DNA of 64,000 nucleotides. Source: Nostoc foliaceum FACHB-393. Its GTDB lineage: Bacteria; Cyanobacteriota; Cyanobacteriia; Cyanobacteriales; Nostocaceae. Location of the stretch: positions 113,758-177,757 of the forward strand of contig NZ_JACJTD010000010.1 in assembly GCF_014698505.1 (NCBI RefSeq). The letters run 5' to 3'. This document shows positions 9,590 through 18,450 of this stretch, piece by piece; position 1 is the first letter of the stretch, and every line of letters begins with the position of its first letter. Under the pieces are notes generated by a model. That model was given only the letters and a program-made list of their open reading frames with translations. It had not been told where the DNA came from and ran no database searches. A program made the position numbers and the translations under genes.

Positions 9590-10306
9590 GTGACTGTTAA
9601 AGAACAACTTTCTTCTATATCCATTGGGATAGTATTGTTCCCTAATGTGACGCAGTTAGATTTCACGGGGCCCTATGAAGTCTTTGCAAAATTGCCAAAC
9701 GTGCAACTATATCTGCTGGCGGAAACACTCGAACCCATTCGCAGCGATTGTGGCCTTACTTTTCTCGCTGATACAACCTTTGCTCAAGCCCCAGCCTTAG
9801 ATGTGTTATTTGTACCAGGAGGTCCAGGCATCAACGCCAAAATGGAAGATGAGAAGTTTCTCGGCTTCTTAAAAACTCAAGGGAAACAAGCCCGTTACGT
9901 TACATCTGTCTGCACTGGTTCTCTGTTACTGGCGGCGGCGGGGTTACTTCAGGGCTATCGCGCCACTACTCACTGGCTATCGTTAGATTTACTTGAGATG
10001 CTGGGAGTTGAGACAGTTGCACAAAGAGTTGTCATTGATCGCAATCGAATTACAGGCGGTGGTGTGACAGCTGGCATTGATTTTGGGCTGGCTCTAGTTG
10101 CTGAGTTATTTGGGGAAGCGATCGCTCAAGCAATTCAACTACAGATTGAATACAATCCTCAACCCCCTTTTAACAGTGGTTCTCCCCAAACTGCCCCTGC
10201 GGCTGTAGTTGCTAGCGTTACCGCAGCGAGTCACAATGTTCAGGAAATCAGACGGCAAATTGTCCAGCGAGTTGTGACTCAATTGCAAACTGCTAATATT
10301 CAGTAA
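9590..10306 (+). CDS. DJ-1/PfpI-family protein, isonitrile-hydratase-like
   Basis: 238 residues from a GTG preceded by AGGAAA. The DJ-1/PfpI fold is shown by VLFPNVTQLDFTGPYEVF near the start, the FVPGGPG turn (74-80) and the nucleophile elbow SVCTGSLLLAAAGLL with C108, followed by ATTHW. This signature (D24, C108, THW) is that of the isonitrile hydratase-like branch rather than of proteases or glyoxalases. The exact substrate is not known. It is followed closely by a GNAT and a TetR regulator, an arrangement that fits a small stress- or xenobiotic-related group. Confidence 0.85.
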   Translation: MTVKEQLSSISIGIVLFPNVTQLDFTGPYEVFAKLPNVQLYLLAETLEPIRSDCGLTFLADTTFAQAPALDVLFVPGGPGINAKMEDEKFLGFLKTQGKQARYVTSVCTGSLLLAAAGLLQGYRATTHWLSLDLLEMLGVETVAQRVVIDRNRITGGGVTAGIDFGLALVAELFGEAIAQAIQLQIEYNPQPPFNSGSPQTAPAAVVASVTAASHNVQEIRRQIVQRVVTQLQTANIQ

Positions 10307-10336
10307 AGCAGTGAGAATTTAGCTAGTTGATCTGTT

Positions 10337-10364
10337 GCGATGTCTACGACGGGCTACGCCACGC
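10337..10364 (+). repeat. Dispersed repeat copy upstream of the GNAT gene
   Basis: GCGATGTCTACGACGGGCTA followed by CGCCACGC. It contains an ATG that opens a false N-terminal extension (MSTTGYA) in frame with the GNAT gene downstream. Confidence 0.85.
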
Positions 10365-10432
10365 AACTAAAATTTCTCATAACATACCAAAAAGTCAAAC
10401 AGGCATGTAATCTGGATGCTAGTCCTGAATCT

Positions 10433-10930
10433 ATGAGCACTAACGAAATATCTCTTAGGCCTGCCCAGGAAACAGATGCGTGGGTGCTGAGTGCAATTCA
10501 TATTGCTGCGATTAAAGCTCTGCCTGCAACTTTTTACACCCAACAAGAACTTTTAGCTTGGCGTAATAACCGCGACAAACCTGATGGCTCAAATATCTTA
10601 AAGAATATGAAAGTGGAAACTTTCTGGGTTGCGATCGAGGGAGATGTCGTTATAGGTTTTGCTCGTTTTATTGTTGATGAACTCATCGGGCTGTATGTCC
10701 ATCCTAAATATCAAGGTAAAGGGATCGGGCGTGCTTTAGTTCAACATTTTTGCAATGAAGCAACTGAGCAAGGTATAGATAAGGTAATTACAACTGCTAG
10801 CCTTTATGCTGAAGGGTTTTATTTACGACTGGGATTTACTGCCATCCAAAGAGCGCCTCATTATTTAAGAAGTGGGGTAGTTGTTCCAGTTACTAAAATG
10901 AGTAAAACATTAACTACCACACTGAAATAA
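10433..10930 (+). CDS. GNAT-family N-acetyltransferase
   Basis: 165 residues from the ATG at 10433. A longer frame from 10340 begins inside a dispersed repeat and is rejected as a start. The acetyl-CoA binding motif A is clear (GLYVHPKYQGKGIGRALV), followed by the YAEGFYLRLGF motif B typical of the family. Its acceptor substrate cannot be told from sequence. It sits 126 bases after the PfpI-family gene on the same strand and may be co-transcribed. Confidence 0.88.
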   Translation: MSTNEISLRPAQETDAWVLSAIHIAAIKALPATFYTQQELLAWRNNRDKPDGSNILKNMKVETFWVAIEGDVVIGFARFIVDELIGLYVHPKYQGKGIGRALVQHFCNEATEQGIDKVITTASLYAEGFYLRLGFTAIQRAPHYLRSGVVVPVTKMSKTLTTTLK

Positions 10931-11051
10931 ATTTGACAGGGTGAAGATTTTCAATAAATTTAAAAATGCTCTGGTATCAAGATCATTTTCCTCAAGTTAC
11001 AACCACTTTTTCCACATAACCTATGATGTAAGTAAGTACTTGCCAGTATAA

Positions 11052-11693
11052 ATGAATAAAACCATCCGTTCATCAACTCTAACCCGTACACGTTTGATAG
11101 AAGCCGCCTCGCAGGTATTTGCCAGTTTAGGTGTTCAAGGAGCAACTACCCGTGAAATAGCTCGTGTTGCTGGGGTGAATGAGGTGACTTTATTTCGCCA
11201 CTTTGCTAGCAAAGAACAACTTCTGGGAGCAGTAATCAAAAATGCCTTGGCACTCCAGACAGAAGCCCTTGCACACCCCCAAGCGTGGACGCAGGATTTA
11301 AAAATTGATTTAATACAGTATGCCCACCTTTACAATACTATGCTTGAGGCACAGGAAGACTTAATTCGTACCTTCATTGGAGAAGCAAAACGTCATCCTG
11401 AGGCAGCAAAACAAGTGATTCAAGAAGCTGCCAAACCCTTAAGAGAAAAACTAGTAGCTTACCTGCAATCGAGTCAGAGACAAGGCACTGTCAGAGCAGA
11501 CCTTGATCCATTTCCAGCAGTCGATATGTTTACAGGAATGCTGTTAGCTGGAATGCTATGCCGCAGTGCAAAATTCAATCAGGGCAGCTATAGCTGTGAG
11601 GATTATATCGAAACCTGTGTAGATATTTTTGTGCGCGGTATCAGTGCTACTCCCAGCTCTCAATTTAATGTTCTTGTCCCGTCGGTGGAATAA
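11052..11693 (+). CDS. TetR/AcrR-family transcriptional regulator
   Basis: 213 residues. The N-terminal helix-turn-helix, about residues 10-56, is typical: TRTRLIEAASQVFASLGVQ, then TTREIARVAGVNEVTLFRHF. The C-terminal ligand-binding half is divergent, as is usual. It is on the same strand as the PfpI and GNAT genes and could control them or itself; no operator palindrome was identified with confidence. Confidence 0.92.
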   Translation: MNKTIRSSTLTRTRLIEAASQVFASLGVQGATTREIARVAGVNEVTLFRHFASKEQLLGAVIKNALALQTEALAHPQAWTQDLKIDLIQYAHLYNTMLEAQEDLIRTFIGEAKRHPEAAKQVIQEAAKPLREKLVAYLQSSQRQGTVRADLDPFPAVDMFTGMLLAGMLCRSAKFNQGSYSCEDYIETCVDIFVRGISATPSSQFNVLVPSVE

Positions 11694-11738
11694 GGATTTC
11701 GTTGACACTAACGCGCGATGGCTGGGTAACGGCATGAA

Positions 11739-11766
11739 CGATGTCTACGACGGGCTACGCCTACGC
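11739..11766 (+). repeat. Dispersed repeat copy
   Basis: CGATGTCTACGACGGGCTAC then GCCTACGC. It lies 45 bases after the TetR gene, between the TetR gene and the membrane-protein gene. Its ATG opens a 60-codon frame (to 11923) with no recognisable coding character. Confidence 0.85.
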
Positions 11767-12029
11767 AGCAGGCGCTTCGTTGATCAGAAATGTTCTAGAT
11801 GAATTGAAAAATGCAGAGGCACCGACTTCTCAATCAGCAAGACTGGCTTTTCTACTTGTCATATATTTGGTAGAGTACCTAGATACTCTTAACTCCAGAC
11901 TCCTTCGACTATATCAACGATAGTGTTCAATAAAACCCGGTAACTTGATGGAGTTACTGTATTTATTCTAGTTAGCAAACTATCATAGACAACTCCAAGA
12001 AGCAAGCTCTAGAGGTTTTCGTATAAGCA

Positions 12030-12479
12030 ATGACTCAAAAAGCTGCCTTATCTCGATTTGCATTAGCATTTATTGCAGGCTTTATATCTGTTTTGCTATT
12101 TCACCAAGGGATGTTGGCGCTGCTACATGCAGTGAATTTCACGCCTCGCGCCCCCTATCCAACTGCACCGACACCACCATTCGGAATCCCGCAAATTTGG
12201 TCAAGCGCATTCTGGGGAGGGGTTTGGGGACTGATTTGGGTGGCATTCGCGCCTCGTTTTCGACATGATAAAAGCTATTGGTTAGCTGCATTGGTATTTG
12301 GTGCAATTTTCCCGACAGTAGTCGCTTGGTTTATAGTCGCACCACTCAAGGGTCAGCCCATCGCTGGAGGCTGGAAAATTGTGGGAATAGTCACAGGTTT
12401 ATTGGTTAATGGTGCTTGGGGTGTTGGAACCGCCGGGTTGCTGAGATTATTCTCTAGAAGGCAATTATTCAACAGCTAG
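12030..12479 (+). CDS. Small four-helix membrane protein, unknown function
   Basis: 149 residues with four hydrophobic segments, at about 10-32, 58-75, 86-106 and 115-138. Proline-rich and charged linkers lie between them (PRAPYPTAPTPPFG after the first helix, FAPRFRHDKSYW between the second and third). No family is recognised with confidence. It stands alone, with 340 bases to the TetR gene upstream and 190 to the glycosyltransferase downstream. Confidence 0.75.
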   Translation: MTQKAALSRFALAFIAGFISVLLFHQGMLALLHAVNFTPRAPYPTAPTPPFGIPQIWSSAFWGGVWGLIWVAFAPRFRHDKSYWLAALVFGAIFPTVVAWFIVAPLKGQPIAGGWKIVGIVTGLLVNGAWGVGTAGLLRLFSRRQLFNS

Positions 12480-12665
12480 ACTTATTAGCAAGTAGTCCCG
12501 CGTAAAATTTATCGTTGGGATGAGACAGGAGGGAAGAGGGTTTTAGCCTAGTTTATCTTTCTTTACATAGTTTGGTTTTATTATGCCAACTTAACTTAGC
12601 TCAGAAAATAACGATAATATTATTTGAGTTATTCTGTAACTTAAATATAAAAAGGTTTAATAAAA

Positions 12666-13685
12666 ATGGATTCTTTCGGTATTTACACACTTGCTAATGA
12701 TGTGGTGTTTGACCAACTAGTAGCTTTGCTAAACAGCATTGAGGTAAATGTTAGCGCAGATATTCCTATTTGTATTATTCCCTATGATGAGCGGTTAGAC
12801 CTAGTTAGGCAAGAAGTTAGTGCTCGAAAGAATGTAATCCTGTTTGATAATTGGGACGTAATTCAACGCTGGGAAGAATTTGCTCATCAGGTTTGGGCTG
12901 CTCATCCCAGAGAAAAAGATAAAAAATTATCACGTCCTAGTTGGTATAAAAGTCATTTACAAAGAAAGTTTGTTGCCTTTGAGGGTATTTTTGATAAATT
13001 TGTATTTTATGACGGTGATAGTTTGGCAATGAAGCCAGTCAATAATGTAATTGACAAGCTAGAAACATCCGATTTTATTTTTGATGATTGGGAACACCTT
13101 AAGGATAGACGTGTTGCAGCGTTGAATATTTCCGTTATAGAAAAAACTGGACTATATACAGAAGCAGATATACGTCCTAAGCTGCATTGTTCTAGCTTTT
13201 TTGGATCTAAACGGGGGTTATTTACTGTTAAAGAAATTGAAATAATGAAGGAGCGATTAATTACCCATAGGGAAGTTGAATGGATTAATGGACATGGATG
13301 GTGGGATGATGCTTTTTTGTTTAATTATATGACTTTGTGCTGCGATCGCCCGATTTTTAACTTTACACTTAGCCCGAATGGCGAAGATAGAACAGGCAAC
13401 TGTGCCAATGCAGATCCCTTCGTCAATATTAATAATGTTCTTTATAATCAAGATGGCTTAAAACCAATTCACCGCATCCATTATATGAGTTATTCTTCTC
13501 GTGATTTTGCTTACTTGTGTCAAGGAAAAGATATTAATATCTGTTATGCAAATGAGTTTTTACACTATCGGTTTCTCAAACAGCCAGAACAAAAACCAAA
13601 ACAGCTAAAACCACTTAGTATGATTGCAAAAACTAATCAATTTCTCAACAGAACAATGAATAAAATTCAAAGAGCTATCCGCTAA
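12666..13685 (+). CDS. Probable GT-A-fold sugar transferase
   Basis: 339 residues. The N-terminus (GIYTLANDVVFDQLVALLNSI) and the D116-G-D118 in KFVFYDGDSLAMKP resemble GT8-like glycosyltransferases, where DxD binds the metal and sugar nucleotide. A second conserved-looking block is GHGWWDDAFLFNYM. It belongs to a family I recall only from filamentous cyanobacteria. The gene is 80 bases before a GT2 glycosyltransferase on the same strand, so both may modify the same surface glycan. Substrate is unknown. Confidence 0.6.
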   Translation: MDSFGIYTLANDVVFDQLVALLNSIEVNVSADIPICIIPYDERLDLVRQEVSARKNVILFDNWDVIQRWEEFAHQVWAAHPREKDKKLSRPSWYKSHLQRKFVAFEGIFDKFVFYDGDSLAMKPVNNVIDKLETSDFIFDDWEHLKDRRVAALNISVIEKTGLYTEADIRPKLHCSSFFGSKRGLFTVKEIEIMKERLITHREVEWINGHGWWDDAFLFNYMTLCCDRPIFNFTLSPNGEDRTGNCANADPFVNINNVLYNQDGLKPIHRIHYMSYSSRDFAYLCQGKDINICYANEFLHYRFLKQPEQKPKQLKPLSMIAKTNQFLNRTMNKIQRAIR

Positions 13686-13765
13686 ATATAGCTTTATTGG
13701 CGATAGATTAAATTAACAATTGATTAAACTTTCTATTTTGTATATTTTATAGATTAATATGTAAT

Positions 13766-14713
13766 ATGCCTAAAATTACTGTTTGCGTTCCTACTTTTAA
13801 TCGTGTTAATCTCCTTCCTTATGCCATAGAGAGTGTACTCAATCAGTCTGAGCAAGATTTTGAACTAATTGTTTGTGATGATGGTTCTAGCGATGGTACA
13901 CCTGAGTTGATGTCACAGTACACAGACCAACGCATTAAATATATCCGTCATCTGCAAAATATTGGTAAAAGTAATAATATGCGCTCTGGCTTTGATGCTG
14001 CCAGTGGTGAATATTTTATTAAATTTGATGATGATGATCGGTTAACACCCGATTTTCTCGCAAGTACTGCAACTATTCTTACTCAAGACTCTAGCATTGA
14101 TTTTGTTGGCACAGACCATTGGATAATTGATATTAACAATGTGCGAGATGAAGCCAAAACTCAAGAAAATTCTCATCGCTGGGGTAGGAAGAATTTACCA
14201 GTAGGTGTTGTAGATAATTTGTTGGAAGTTGTATTTATTCAGCAAAGCTTTCAAATTGGAGCAACATTATTTCGCCGTAAAGCATTGCAAGAATTAGGAT
14301 ATATGCAGCCAAATCTGCAAAATTGCGAGGACAATGATTTATTTGTGCGTCTGGCGTTGGCTGGCAAAAATGGCTATTACTTACCAGAATTATTGATGGA
14401 ATATCGCTCACATGCAGAACAGCAAGGTATCAATCGGGCTATTCCTTATTTATTTGATAAAATCCGATATTTAGAAAGTTATAAATTTGAATCTGACAAA
14501 ATAGAGAAAATTAGGAAAAATCGTCTCACTGAAACGCAATTATTATTAGGTTTGCGTTTAATTGAAAAGGGTGAAACGCAAAAAGGCAGAGAGCTAGTTT
14601 TGGCGGGACAGTCTTTTTCGACTGCTAAAGCTTGGACTGGTTTAGGTTTATCGTTGTTACCAGTTGGGTTGCGAGGTAAGGCGTTTAATGCACTGCGACA
14701 GGTGCGGGGTTAA
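13766..14713 (+). CDS. Family 2 glycosyltransferase
   Basis: 315 residues. The GT2 signature is clear: ITVCVPTFNRVNLLPYAIES at the start, VCDDGSSDGT for the nucleotide, and a metal-binding D-D-D-D run in FIKFDDDDRLTPDF. The later CEDNDLFVRLALAG fits the catalytic-base region. No transmembrane helix is visible, so it is probably a cytoplasmic enzyme adding sugars to a surface polysaccharide or lipid. It follows the GT-A-like gene on the same strand. Confidence 0.92.
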   Translation: MPKITVCVPTFNRVNLLPYAIESVLNQSEQDFELIVCDDGSSDGTPELMSQYTDQRIKYIRHLQNIGKSNNMRSGFDAASGEYFIKFDDDDRLTPDFLASTATILTQDSSIDFVGTDHWIIDINNVRDEAKTQENSHRWGRKNLPVGVVDNLLEVVFIQQSFQIGATLFRRKALQELGYMQPNLQNCEDNDLFVRLALAGKNGYYLPELLMEYRSHAEQQGINRAIPYLFDKIRYLESYKFESDKIEKIRKNRLTETQLLLGLRLIEKGETQKGRELVLAGQSFSTAKAWTGLGLSLLPVGLRGKAFNALRQVRG

Positions 14714-14732
14714 GCTATAGGAATGTCTTAGT

Positions 14733-14752
14733 ACAGCCCACCGCAGGCATCG
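14733..14752. repeat. Degenerate dispersed-repeat copy
   Basis: ACAGCCCACCGCAGGCATCG matches the right half of the 29-bp dispersed repeat with several changes. It adjoins the MITE-like element. Confidence 0.5.
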
Positions 14753-14764
14753 TTTTTTATATCC

Positions 14765-14877
14765 CAATACAGTTCAGTTAAGCATTTCTTTCTTCTCTTT
14801 GCGTCCTTTGCGTCCTTGGCGGTTCGTTAAAAAAATTGACTTTGACAAAGAGTTTTAGCCTTAACTGAACCGTATTG
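14765..14877. mobile_element. 113-bp MITE-like element with 10-bp target duplication
   Basis: The ends are 18-bp terminal inverted repeats: CAATACAGTTCAGTTAAG at 14765-14782 and CTTAACTGAACCGTATTG at 14860-14877, which match at 17 of 18 positions. Both sides are flanked by a perfect direct repeat, TTTTATATCC, at 14755-14764 and 14878-14887. There is no coding frame inside; the centre has TTTGCGTCC repeats. This is the structure of a non-autonomous transposon moved by an unseen transposase. Confidence 0.85.
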
Positions 14878-14975
14878 TTTTATATCCTAGTGGATAATGT
14901 CTCACACAAAGGCGCAAAGAAAATTATCTATTTTACACTGCGTTAACATACTTTACTAAGTTAATCTTCAGTCAA

Positions 14976-15704
14976 TTATTTTCCTGACCACTGATCAACT
15001 ATTTCAAGCATTTTTTCACTACTTATGGCTTTAATCATCTTTTTGCCATGTGGTATTTTAATCCTTTCTACTATATCATTCAAGGATTTAAACTGTTGAG
15101 CATTTCGTTCATTTTCTACTATTTCTGCTATCTGAGAAGCTTTTTTTTGATTAAAACCAGCATTACGTAATTTGGAAGCAATTTCAACTGGACTAAACGT
15201 TTTAAAAACTTCTATCAGTTCAGTCTTCTCAGCCATTTGCTTTTTAATATCTTTGACTTCATTTTCTAACTTTGCATTAGTAGTTGCTTGCTCAAATAGT
15301 TGCTTAGTTATTTTTTCAAAACGTGACTCCAAATTGATTAAAAACTGTTCAATATCTTTTGATTCCAATGCTACTTTTTCTGAAAAATCAGCTTTTGACT
15401 GTCTAAATAATTCAACTTGCTTTTTTAAAGTCTCCTCATTTTCAGACTCAATAATAAATACCCCAATCATTTCAGCTTTACGAGGATCTATTTCTCTTGC
15501 CCTAGTAGCAGCGTGATACTCAAAATGTCCATCAACGACCTCAAAGGAATCGATGCTTGAACGACGAATAATTATAGGGTTAATAACTCCTGCCGCTTCT
15601 AGAATAAGATTTGCTGCTTGTTCTAGCTGATCATCTATAAAACTTGATCGAGCTACAGTAGAAGTAATTTTTTTAATAGCAACTAGTGATGTAGATAATT
15701 TCAT
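14976..15704 (-). CDS. ParB-like protein with coiled coil and helix-hairpin-helix-like C-terminus
   Basis: 242 residues. The N-terminal ParB/sulfiredoxin-like domain, about 5-95, has INPIIIRR and the V-V-D58-G-H60 core, corresponding to VIDGHRR in ParB. Residues 95-165 look like a charged coiled coil. The C-terminus, about 184-228 (NQKKASQIAEIVENERN, then FKSLNDIVERIKIPHGK), resembles a ComEA-type helix-hairpin-helix DNA-binding unit. The canonical ParB central helix-turn-helix is not seen. Its start overlaps the stop of the nuclease-ParA gene by one base (TAATG), so the two are coupled. It is AT-rich compared with nearby housekeeping genes. Confidence 0.8.
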   Translation of the reverse strand: MKLSTSLVAIKKITSTVARSSFIDDQLEQAANLILEAAGVINPIIIRRSSIDSFEVVDGHFEYHAATRAREIDPRKAEMIGVFIIESENEETLKKQVELFRQSKADFSEKVALESKDIEQFLINLESRFEKITKQLFEQATTNAKLENEVKDIKKQMAEKTELIEVFKTFSPVEIASKLRNAGFNQKKASQIAEIVENERNAQQFKSLNDIVERIKIPHGKKMIKAISSEKMLEIVDQWSGK

Positions 15705-17074
15705 TAAGTCAACCCTATCTTTTGTAAAACTTCTATTGCCAATAATTCAAATTCTTGTGCAGCAGTTGAATCGGGCTTAAAATCAAGCACAGAAATTGGA
15801 TCAGCTACTTCAATATCTCCTATAATCAGAAACTTTTCAGCGCATTTTGCTAAGTCATCTCTGTCATAAATCACTGTATTCATGACCTCGAAATCATATC
15901 GTTTTGGAATAGCTTCTAATCTTTTAGTTAAAGTATGTTTTACAAATTGATTGTTAGTAGATATTTTACAAGCAAGTACACCTAAAATTTCAAGTTGAGG
16001 CTTTCTTATTTGTTTTCTAAATCCATTTATTTTTTTGATAAATTCCCTAACATTTATTAGTCCTTGATTAGCAAATGGTTTTAGATCGGAAGGAATAATA
16101 AGGTAGTCAGCAGTAATTAGAGCAATCCTAGCATACAGATTTAATGAAGGTGGGGTATCAATCAATACTACATCATATTGTTCTGCTACTGCACTGAGTT
16201 TTTGAGCAAGCATCATCTTACTGTCTTCTTGCTGAATTAACTCATTTTCATAATTCATTAAACTAATATGAGAAGGAACAACACTAATTTCTGGATTTGT
16301 GAATTGAGATTTTCTAGCGACTTCCTCTATAGGATAAAAATCTTCTGATTGCAAAATATGACGAATATTAGAATCTTTGATATCATCGAATTCTTCATCA
16401 TCAAATTTGACTAAACCTGTAGCAAATGTTGTATTTGCTTGACTGTCAAGATCAATTACCAAAACTTTTTTACCTTTTTTTCTAATAGCAGCAGCTAAAT
16501 TAACTACAGTAGTTGTCTTACCTACGCCGCCTTTATTGTGGTAAATCGCAATTATTTTCATTATATGTTGCCTCTTACTCTTAGTTTCAAAAATAAATTT
16601 TTCTTCAGTTATTTGAACTTCTGGTTTATCTATTAACTGTCCTTCTTTCAAACTCTCTCTACCAATTACACCTTTAATCTTTTCTAGTTTCGGCTCGACT
16701 TCTTTCCCAGAACATTGAAATACTAGTTGAATATCAGTCTGCAATTTTTGATAAATTCTAATCTCTTTGCCGTTAGTCAACAAACCATACCTGACATTCA
16801 AGCTGGTTAAATAATGCCTGAGTCGGGGGACATGATTATTTAAGTTTTGTTTGGGATGCTTTGCCTCCATTACGACACTCAGCGGTGAGTTAGCATCTAA
16901 GACAAAGGGAATCACTTGTGCGGCAAATGCTAAGAAATCTAAGCGGATGCTACCAACGGCAACTTCTTGATGCCAGGTGTCAGGAGTATAACCTAGCTGT
17001 GGTAGCAAATATTGCACTATGAGTTTGCTTTCAACTTCGCTTTCGTTACGGCATAGCTCAGGATTAAAAGGCAA
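15704..17074 (-). CDS. HsdR-N-type nuclease domain fused to a ParA ATPase
   Basis: 456 residues in two parts. Residues 8-115 resemble the N-terminal nuclease domain of type I restriction R subunits (PD-(D/E)XK fold): E12/E15 in the first helix, D46 in IRLDFLAF, E70-A-K72 in VVMEAKHP, and the LLTNGKEIRIY strand. Residues 172-456 are a full ParA/Soj ATPase with deviant Walker A (HNKGGVGKTTT, K181 and K186), VLVIDLDSQAN, and Walker B LIDTPPS. An internal ATG at codon 172 (position 16561) has AGAGG nine bases before it, so a free ParA may also be made. It is the first gene of an operon with the ParB-like gene. Confidence 0.88.
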   Translation of the reverse strand: MPFNPELCRNESEVESKLIVQYLLPQLGYTPDTWHQEVAVGSIRLDFLAFAAQVIPFVLDANSPLSVVMEAKHPKQNLNNHVPRLRHYLTSLNVRYGLLTNGKEIRIYQKLQTDIQLVFQCSGKEVEPKLEKIKGVIGRESLKEGQLIDKPEVQITEEKFIFETKSKRQHIMKIIAIYHNKGGVGKTTTVVNLAAAIRKKGKKVLVIDLDSQANTTFATGLVKFDDEEFDDIKDSNIRHILQSEDFYPIEEVARKSQFTNPEISVVPSHISLMNYENELIQQEDSKMMLAQKLSAVAEQYDVVLIDTPPSLNLYARIALITADYLIIPSDLKPFANQGLINVREFIKKINGFRKQIRKPQLEILGVLACKISTNNQFVKHTLTKRLEAIPKRYDFEVMNTVIYDRDDLAKCAEKFLIIGDIEVADPISVLDFKPDSTAAQEFELLAIEVLQKIGLT

Positions 17075-17333
17075 TATTTTTCTACCTCAAAATAATTATT
17101 GGACTTGGGATAAAACCTGATATTTGCTAGATTATCACATAGCCTTAACTGTATTGAGTGATATAAATCACTTAGAAAAACATAAATAATCATCATAAGA
17201 TTAGTACTTTTGCTGATACAATAACCATTTCTGACAGCTAGCCATATTCAAAAGAAACAGGCTACGTATGTATTTCCCCATTACCTTTATAAATGGATAG
17301 AATCAAAGTGTTTACCTATTTGCGCTAAAAGTT

Positions 17334-17705
17334 TTGGCTACTGTATCTTGTCCCCACTGCCATCAACTCGTTGATAGACAAGCTATTAGTTGTCCCTATT
17401 GCCGGACGACACTCAAAGCTTACGGTCATCCCGGTATTCCATTGCACCGCGCCACTGGGGACGGGTATCTGTGCGACACCTGCACTTATCACGCTGATGA
17501 TACTTGCAATTTTCCCCAGCGTCCCTATGCCAAAGATTGTACCCTCTACCAAAATATTGAAGATACAAAGTTGGATTTGCAACAGCAGCGTTACACTAAC
17601 AGTTTTGCGGTAACTGTGAAAACTTGGGTAAAACGCAATCAGGGTTTGCTGTTGCTATTAGGTTTATTATTGGTTTGTTTATTGTTTGTTGTATTAAGGT
17701 CTTGA
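17334..17705 (+). CDS. Zinc-ribbon protein with C-terminal membrane anchor
   Basis: 123 residues from a TTG; no ATG is available in frame after the preceding stop. Two CxxC pairs at the N-terminus (SCPHCH and SCPYCR) form a zinc ribbon. A second Cys/His set (LCDTCTYHADDTC, then a later DC) follows. One hydrophobic helix, about 103-121, ends the protein, so it is likely tail-anchored with the zinc domain in the cytoplasm. Function is unknown; the layout is common in cyanobacterial hypothetical proteins. Confidence 0.75.
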   Translation: MATVSCPHCHQLVDRQAISCPYCRTTLKAYGHPGIPLHRATGDGYLCDTCTYHADDTCNFPQRPYAKDCTLYQNIEDTKLDLQQQRYTNSFAVTVKTWVKRNQGLLLLLGLLLVCLLFVVLRS

Positions 17706-18450
17706 TTTGTGTTGACTGGGAAGTGGGGAATATAGCGCTTATCGGATGAGTCCAATACAGACCTAACCCCCAGCCCCGGTCCTCGCAACTCCAATACATC
17801 TATAGGACTAGTATTTGATTTTTGAAAAGATACGTAGGGTGCGTTAGCGACAGCGTAACGCACCATTCTTAAGGCTTTGGTGCGTTACGGCTTACGCCTA
17901 ACACACCCTACAAATACTTAGATTTTTTCAGAAATCAAATATGATTCCTATATATAATAATAAAATAGTCACTATGAGCGATCGCTATATTTTGAAACGT
18001 ATATATACATACAGACAGGAAATCATAAAAGAAAATAAAGAAACCTGTCTTTCGCCTCACGAAATAATAAGATACTAATAGTAGTAGCATATACAGAAAA
18101 TCAATTTTTAGCCCTATAAAACTCATATTTGAGTGCATCTGAGTACAGCTTAATATATTGCAAAATATCTTGACGAAATCTTAGTAAAAGCTTACAGGTA
18201 AAGTTTCTTGTAGCGAGCACAGAAATTCTTAACCCCTGTCCCCAAAATACTAGCACCCCCATCCTTAAACACTAGCGCCCCTACCCCAAGAGAAATTTTA
18301 AGTTTATCTTGAGTCGGGGTTTCGGCGTTTGAGTACAACCTTAATCAATCCAATAAATCCAATCAGCATTGGGTTTCCTATCGAGTTGGAAGTCGCCTGA
18401 TATAAGCATAAAAATAGCACATGGCTCTTTCTACCAGATAGACATTACCG
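17706..18450. other. Long intergenic region with palindromic repeat
   Basis: About 745 bases without a convincing gene. It contains a palindromic repeat (17834-17911), a C-rich stretch around 18225-18290 in which an ACTAGC-plus-C-run unit appears twice, and AT-rich sequence. The cysE/nifP-like promoter should be at the right end. Confidence 0.5.
17834..17911. repeat. Palindromic intergenic repeat (GTAGGGTGCGTTA ends)
   Basis: GTAGGGTGCGTTA at the left and TAACACACCCTAC at the right are inverted with one mismatch. Inside, GCGTAACGCACC and GGTGCGTTACGG also pair. The 78-bp element forms a long imperfect hairpin and has no coding frame. Confidence 0.75.

Noticed and set aside
10340..10432. N-terminal extension of the GNAT protein starting MSTTGYA
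   Set aside because: The start codon and first residues come from the dispersed repeat; the conserved domain begins at the ATG at 10433.
11741..11923. 60-codon frame after the TetR gene
   Set aside because: Opens inside a dispersed repeat, has no ribosome-binding site and no recognisable protein character.
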